From the NCBI GenBank assembly GCA_031258615.1, contig JAIRMP010000176.1, forward strand, positions 1-9,026: 9,026 nt of DNA, in the 5' to 3' direction. The position numbers and the translations under genes were made by a program. The notes below the pieces were generated by a model. That model ran no database searches and had not been told where the DNA came from. It was given only the letters and a program-made list of their open reading frames with translations. The stretch's first letter is position 1. Each line of letters opens with the position of its first letter. Shown in pieces: positions 7,107 through 9,026 of the stretch. Source of the stretch: Spirochaetaceae bacterium. Lineage in GTDB: Bacteria; Spirochaetota; Spirochaetia; Treponematales; Breznakiellaceae.

Positions 7107-7310
7107 CTCCGTCCATTAACCTGAAAGATTTCTTCCCGCGCCGGGAAGTTGCCTCTTCGGTGTGTTGATTACAACAAACATATAATCAAAACTTTCCGGA
7201 GTATAGTCAGTGATTCGGTACTTTTGCCTGAGAGTTTTCCGCAATTTGCACCTTCGGCGGCGGAAACCGGCCATTTAACCACCTTTTCCGCTCTCTCCCG
7301 AACCCGTCAT
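7107..7310 (-). promoter_or_regulatory. Tandem glycine riboswitch (two aptamers)
   Basis: Two glycine aptamers follow one another in the gcvT leader. Aptamer 1: P1 GGTTCGG (7304-7298) with CCGAATC (7218-7212); P2 GAGAG (7297-7293) with CTCTC (7234-7230); P3 GCGGAAA (7291-7285) with TTTCCGC (7266-7260); and conserved cores CCGAAGGTGCAA and CTCTCAGGCAAAAG. Aptamer 2: P1 CTCCG (7201-7197) with CGGAG (7111-7107); P2 GAAAG (7196-7192) with CTTTC (7127-7123); P3a TTGATTA (7189-7183) with TAATCAA (7171-7165); P3b CTTCCCG (7148-7142) with CGGGAAG (7138-7132); and cores CCGAAGAGGCAA and CTTTCAGG. The short linker ACTGACTATA and the leader TGACG could form the known P0/kink-turn region. In this family glycine usually turns gcv operons on. 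Confidence 0.93.
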
Positions 7311-7322
7311 CCTATATATTCC

Positions 7323-7351
7323 ACTATACCACAGACACAAGCCCCCGTCAA
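7323..7351 (-). promoter_or_regulatory. Sigma70-type promoter of the gcv operon
   Basis: Minus-strand TTGACG (7351-7346) and TATAGT (7328-7323) are separated by exactly 17 nt. Transcription would start near 7317-7314, a few bases before aptamer 1, giving a leader of about 330 nt ahead of the gcvT TTG. Placement directly upstream of the riboswitch makes this a strong candidate, although no transcript data are available. Confidence 0.8.
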
Positions 7352-7359
7352 CACGCACG

Positions 7360-7377
7360 GCAGGCAGGCCAGCCTGC
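7360..7377. repeat. Inverted repeat just upstream of the gcv promoter
   Basis: GCAGGC (7360-7365) and GCCTGC (7372-7377) form a 6-bp stem with a 6-nt loop, 8 bp upstream of the -35 hexamer. CCAGCCTGCACC (7369-7380) recurs as CCAGCCTGCGCC (7589-7600) in the hairpin cluster, so it is more likely an outlying piece of that repeat family than a dedicated operator. Confidence 0.45.
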
Positions 7378-7418
7378 ACCAAACGTACGCCAGTAGCTTA
7401 GGAGTCGTCCTTGATATT

Positions 7419-7627
7419 CGCTAAGCGTGAAAGAAAACGGGTTTGGCCTGAAGTTTGCGGGAAAAGCGCGTAGCGCGCCGCAAACTCCGGAGCTCAACGC
7501 GCAGCGTTGAGCCTTCGGCCTGGAGTTTGCGATAAGCCAGCCGCTAGGCTGGCGGCGCAAACTACGGAGACAACCGCAAAGCGGTTGTCCAGCCTGCGCC
7601 GTAGGCTTGCACGCTGAGCGTGAAAGA
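7419..7627. repeat. Cluster of short GC-rich hairpins bounded by a direct repeat
   Basis: Successive perfect stems are: AGTTTGCGG (7452-7460) with CCGCAAACT (7478-7486), enclosing GCGC-GTA-GCGC; GCTCAACGC-GCA-GCGTTGAGC (7492-7512); AGTTTGCG (7524-7531) with CGCAAACT (7556-7563), enclosing GCCAGCC-GCTA-GGCTGGC (7536-7553); GACAACCGC (7569-7577), loop AAA, GCGGTTGTC (7581-7589); AGCCT (7591-7595) with AGGCT (7603-7607); and CACGC-TGA-GCGTG (7610-7622). The phrase GGCCTGRAGTTTGCG occurs at 7445-7459 and 7517-7531. CGCTRAGCGTGAAAGA marks both ends (7419-7434 and 7612-7627). Any open frames here are by-products of the palindromes. Function is unknown; with the REP-like element it separates the upstream lipoprotein gene from the gcv promoter. 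Confidence 0.8.
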
Positions 7628-7666
7628 GGGCGTTGTTGTGGGGCTCCTCGCCGCTTTCCCGGTAGC

Positions 7667-7749
7667 CGTCATTGCGAGCGAAGCGAAGCAATCCACTGTG
7701 CGAGGCGACTCGCATGGATTGCCACGCGCCTGCGGCGCTCGCAATGACG
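7667..7749. repeat. REP/MITE-like palindromic element (CATTGCGAGCG type)
   Basis: An 83-bp imperfect palindrome. Terminal arms CGTCATTGCGAGCG (7667-7680) and CGCTCGCAATGACG (7736-7749) are perfect 14-bp inverted repeats. Inner arms are GCAATCCA (7688-7695) with TGGATTGC (7715-7722), and the tip is TGCGAG-GCGA-CTCGCA (7699-7714). An asymmetric side stem GCGCC-TGC-GGCGC lies at 7726-7738. From memory, intergenic repeats beginning GTCATTGCGAGCGAAGCGAA and ending in GCAATCCA occur in many unrelated bacteria. It encodes nothing; it may stabilise or end the upstream transcript. Confidence 0.85.
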
Positions 7750-7820
7750 AAGGCGGAATGTCATGCGCAATGTCCCTTAAATATTGGTAACTTTCGTTAA
7801 ATCAGCCCGTAGATTGTGAG

Positions 7821-7852
7821 AATAGCGCAATTTGCGGACGCTATCCGCTATT
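7821..7852 (-). terminator. Nested stem over the stop codon of the lipoprotein gene
   Basis: An outer stem, AATAGCG (7852-7846) with CGCTATT (7827-7821), encloses GCGGA (7848-7844) with TCCGC (7838-7834); the two are alternatives because 7846-7848 is shared. The TAG stop (7850-7848) lies inside the pairing region. No T run follows, so it is at best a weak or factor-assisted transcript end. The remaining sequence between it and the REP element (7750-7820) shows nothing recognisable. Confidence 0.3.
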
Positions 7853-8828
7853 TCGACACAGACCGCTCGATTTTTACTTGCGGCGCCGCGTGCGCGAATA
7901 CCCTGGAGCCATACCCGACATTCGAATGGTCAAACAAGTCTTTGTTAAACGTTATATTTTCCCAGTCATAGTCGTCTGTTTCATATATCCTGCCGGTTTC
8001 GTGATTGATATGTTCGTTATCAAACCATGTTACATCCACATACAACCGGCGGCCATCCTTCAACAGCACGTTGTTCCATGCGTGGATTCCGGGCAGGGAC
8101 CATTTCTCCACAGTTTTGACATACTCGACAGCAAGGAGTCTTTCCATCGCCGTATCGGCGTAGCCGTCGCATACCGCATAGACCATGCCGGGCGTTCTTT
8201 TGACCGCCGCGCCCCGGTAGCCGCTAAAATTGGCCCAGTCATATTCTATTTCCGCGCACATCTTTTTTGCCGCGTCTATCACCGCCCGGTATGCCGGGTC
8301 GGTGCGGTACAAGCGCTCGGATTCTCTCTTGTGTTCCCACCGGAACTTGAGCGTCCGGTATTTGGCATATTCGCCGTACTCCGCTCCTATCTTTCCTCCA
8401 CGATATATCGCTTCCGTCCCCCATGTTTTAACACTGCCCGCGTTTACGTAGCCGGGAGCAACCGTATAGGAGGCTTCACAGAGCACCGCGTTGCCGTCTT
8501 CGCTCCACCATACCCTTAACCGCGGGTCTACAGACCATCTCGTTTCCATCTTTTCTTTAGAAAAGGCCTTTGTCTTAATCCATTCCACGACTTGAGGCGG
8601 AAAATCGGACAAATCCGCCCCGTACCACATATCCGGCTGCCGCTCCGATGTCAAAGCGGATGGGGCCTGACCGGAAGCCGCCGGCTTGACCGCTGCCTGA
8701 GCAGAGGCCGCCTCCTTTGGCGCGACAGCCTCCTGTGCGGGAGCCGCCGGGCTCGACCCGCACCCCGCCAACACGAAACCCATAACCAGCCCCACGCTGA
8801 TTATGCCTAAACAAACCTTCTTCTTCAT
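7848..8828 (-). CDS. Lipoprotein with a transglutaminase-like domain
   Basis: The 326-residue product begins with a lipoprotein signal: MKKK, a hydrophobic stretch (about 5-19) and lipobox L20-A21-G22-C23, so it is probably anchored by Cys23 outside the cytoplasm. Residues 24-66 are an Ala/Pro/Ser/Gln-rich linker. The C-terminal half carries the signatures of the transglutaminase-like (papain-fold) superfamily: MVYAVCDGYA with Cys220, GIHAWNNVLL with His249, and LYVDVTWFD with Asp265, in the order and spacing of a Cys-His-Asp triad. Bacterial members include peptidases and domains of unknown substrate, so activity cannot be assigned; an intact triad suggests it is catalytic. The region 67-180 is unrecognised. 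AGGAGGG lies 5 nt before the ATG. It follows the upstream partial gene by 69 nt, and its relation to glycine cleavage appears to be neighbourhood only. Confidence 0.82.
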   Translation of the reverse strand: MKKKVCLGIISVGLVMGFVLAGCGSSPAAPAQEAVAPKEAASAQAAVKPAASGQAPSALTSERQPDMWYGADLSDFPPQVVEWIKTKAFSKEKMETRWSVDPRLRVWWSEDGNAVLCEASYTVAPGYVNAGSVKTWGTEAIYRGGKIGAEYGEYAKYRTLKFRWEHKRESERLYRTDPAYRAVIDAAKKMCAEIEYDWANFSGYRGAAVKRTPGMVYAVCDGYADTAMERLLAVEYVKTVEKWSLPGIHAWNNVLLKDGRRLYVDVTWFDNEHINHETGRIYETDDYDWENITFNKDLFDHSNVGYGSRVFAHAAPQVKIERSVSK

Positions 8829-8865
8829 TTTTACCCTCCTATAGGTAATGAGTTAAAATTGCGGA

Positions 8866-8915
8866 TGGAGTTTGCGGTAAGCCAGCCTTCGCGCTTGCTA
8901 CGGGATTACCGCGAA
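8866..8915. repeat. Third copy of the hairpin-cluster phrase, folded around a stop codon
   Basis: TGGAGTTTGCGGTAAGCCAGCC (8866-8887) matches 7521-7542 at 21 of 22 positions. In this copy GCGGTAA (8874-8880) can pair with TTACCGC (8906-8912), and TTCGCG (8888-8893) with CGCGAA (8910-8915). Both pairings reach into the last codons of the upstream partial gene, whose stop is at 8898-8900. The repeat therefore lies immediately 3-prime of that gene and its fold spans the stop codon. Confidence 0.65.
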
Positions 8916-9026
8916 GAAAATATCGCTCCACTTGCCCTTCTTGGCCGCGTCCGTTTCCCAGCAGGCCGCGAAGTAGACCTTCTTGCCCCGCTCGTCCTCC
9001 TCGAACACCAGCTCGAGCGGGCTCTT
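8898..9026 (-). CDS. C-terminal 42 residues of an unidentified protein (cut by window edge)
   Basis: An open frame enters from the window edge and ends at TAG (8900-8898). The tail contains LELVFEEDERGKKVYFAACW and ends KGKWSDIFFAVIP. The alternation of hydrophobic residues looks like beta strands, and the tail resembles the end of conserved hypothetical proteins I recall from gut spirochaetes and Bacteroidetes, which finish in a W-S-E/D-I...A-x-IP pattern. I cannot name the family with confidence, and a fibronectin-III-like or other beta-sandwich end is only a guess. Codon use is strongly GC-ending, like a real gene. The start lies beyond 9026. Confidence 0.6.
   Translation of the reverse strand, partial: KSPLELVFEEDERGKKVYFAACWETDAAKKGKWSDIFFAVIP

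Noticed and set aside
7180..7185. Plus-strand TATAAT inside 7141-7200 as a possible divergent promoter
   Set aside because: It lies in the AT-rich P3a loop and stem of aptamer 2, has no -35 at proper spacing, and there is no plus-strand gene to drive.
7494..7744. Minus-strand open frames of 60-73 codons across the repeats, with translations such as GLLRFARNDG
   Set aside because: These are translations of the REP palindrome and the hairpins, a familiar source of spurious hypothetical proteins. They have no Shine-Dalgarno and the low-complexity composition follows from the repeats.
7419..7749. A CRISPR array or tRNA cluster in the hairpin region
   Set aside because: There are no regularly spaced identical repeats with unique spacers, and no cloverleaf with a T-loop or anticodon stem. 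The palindromes differ in sequence from one to the next.

Overview
All the convincing genes lie on the minus strand. The core of the window is a single operon, read from about 7316 down to 299. It encodes a complete glycine cleavage system plus the two enzymes needed to keep its lipoyl carrier working: gcvT, gcvH, gcvPA, gcvPB, a lipoate-protein ligase (lplA) and a dihydrolipoamide dehydrogenase (lpd). Split two-subunit P-protein, salvage-type LplA, moderately high GC, abundant small palindromes and a neighbouring lipoprotein together suggest a host-associated spirochaete of the Treponema type, possibly a gut treponeme. This assignment comes from memory of gene content and style, not from a marker gene, and is only moderately secure.

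Layout, in the direction of transcription. 9026-8898 is the 3-prime end of a gene cut by the window edge. 8828-7848 encodes a lipoprotein with a transglutaminase-like Cys-His-Asp domain. 7847-7360 has no credible gene; it holds a REP-like inverted repeat (7667-7749) and a dense cluster of short GC-rich hairpins (7419-7627) bounded by an imperfect 16-bp direct repeat. 7351-7323 is a near-consensus sigma70-type promoter. 7310-7107 is a tandem glycine riboswitch with both aptamers recognisable. 7106-6988 is its expression platform, with a T7 run next to the gcvT Shine-Dalgarno and a sequence able to mask that Shine-Dalgarno. 6982-299 is the six-gene operon, with gaps of 15 nt or less, or overlaps. 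298-1 is less GC-rich, has no convincing gene and holds another hairpin of the same kind.

How the genes work together. Free glycine should be sensed by the tandem aptamer. GcvPA/GcvPB decarboxylate glycine and pass the aminomethyl group to the lipoyl arm on Lys64 of GcvH. GcvT releases ammonia and makes methylene-tetrahydrofolate. Lpd reoxidises the dihydrolipoyl arm with NAD. LplA attaches scavenged lipoate to GcvH, and no lipoate synthesis gene is present in the window.

The protein-coding content is well understood. I do not see an undescribed enzymatic system. The least explained material is the non-coding DNA: the hairpin family with a shared CGC-NNN-GCG core, its modular repeats, and the layout of the riboswitch expression platform.
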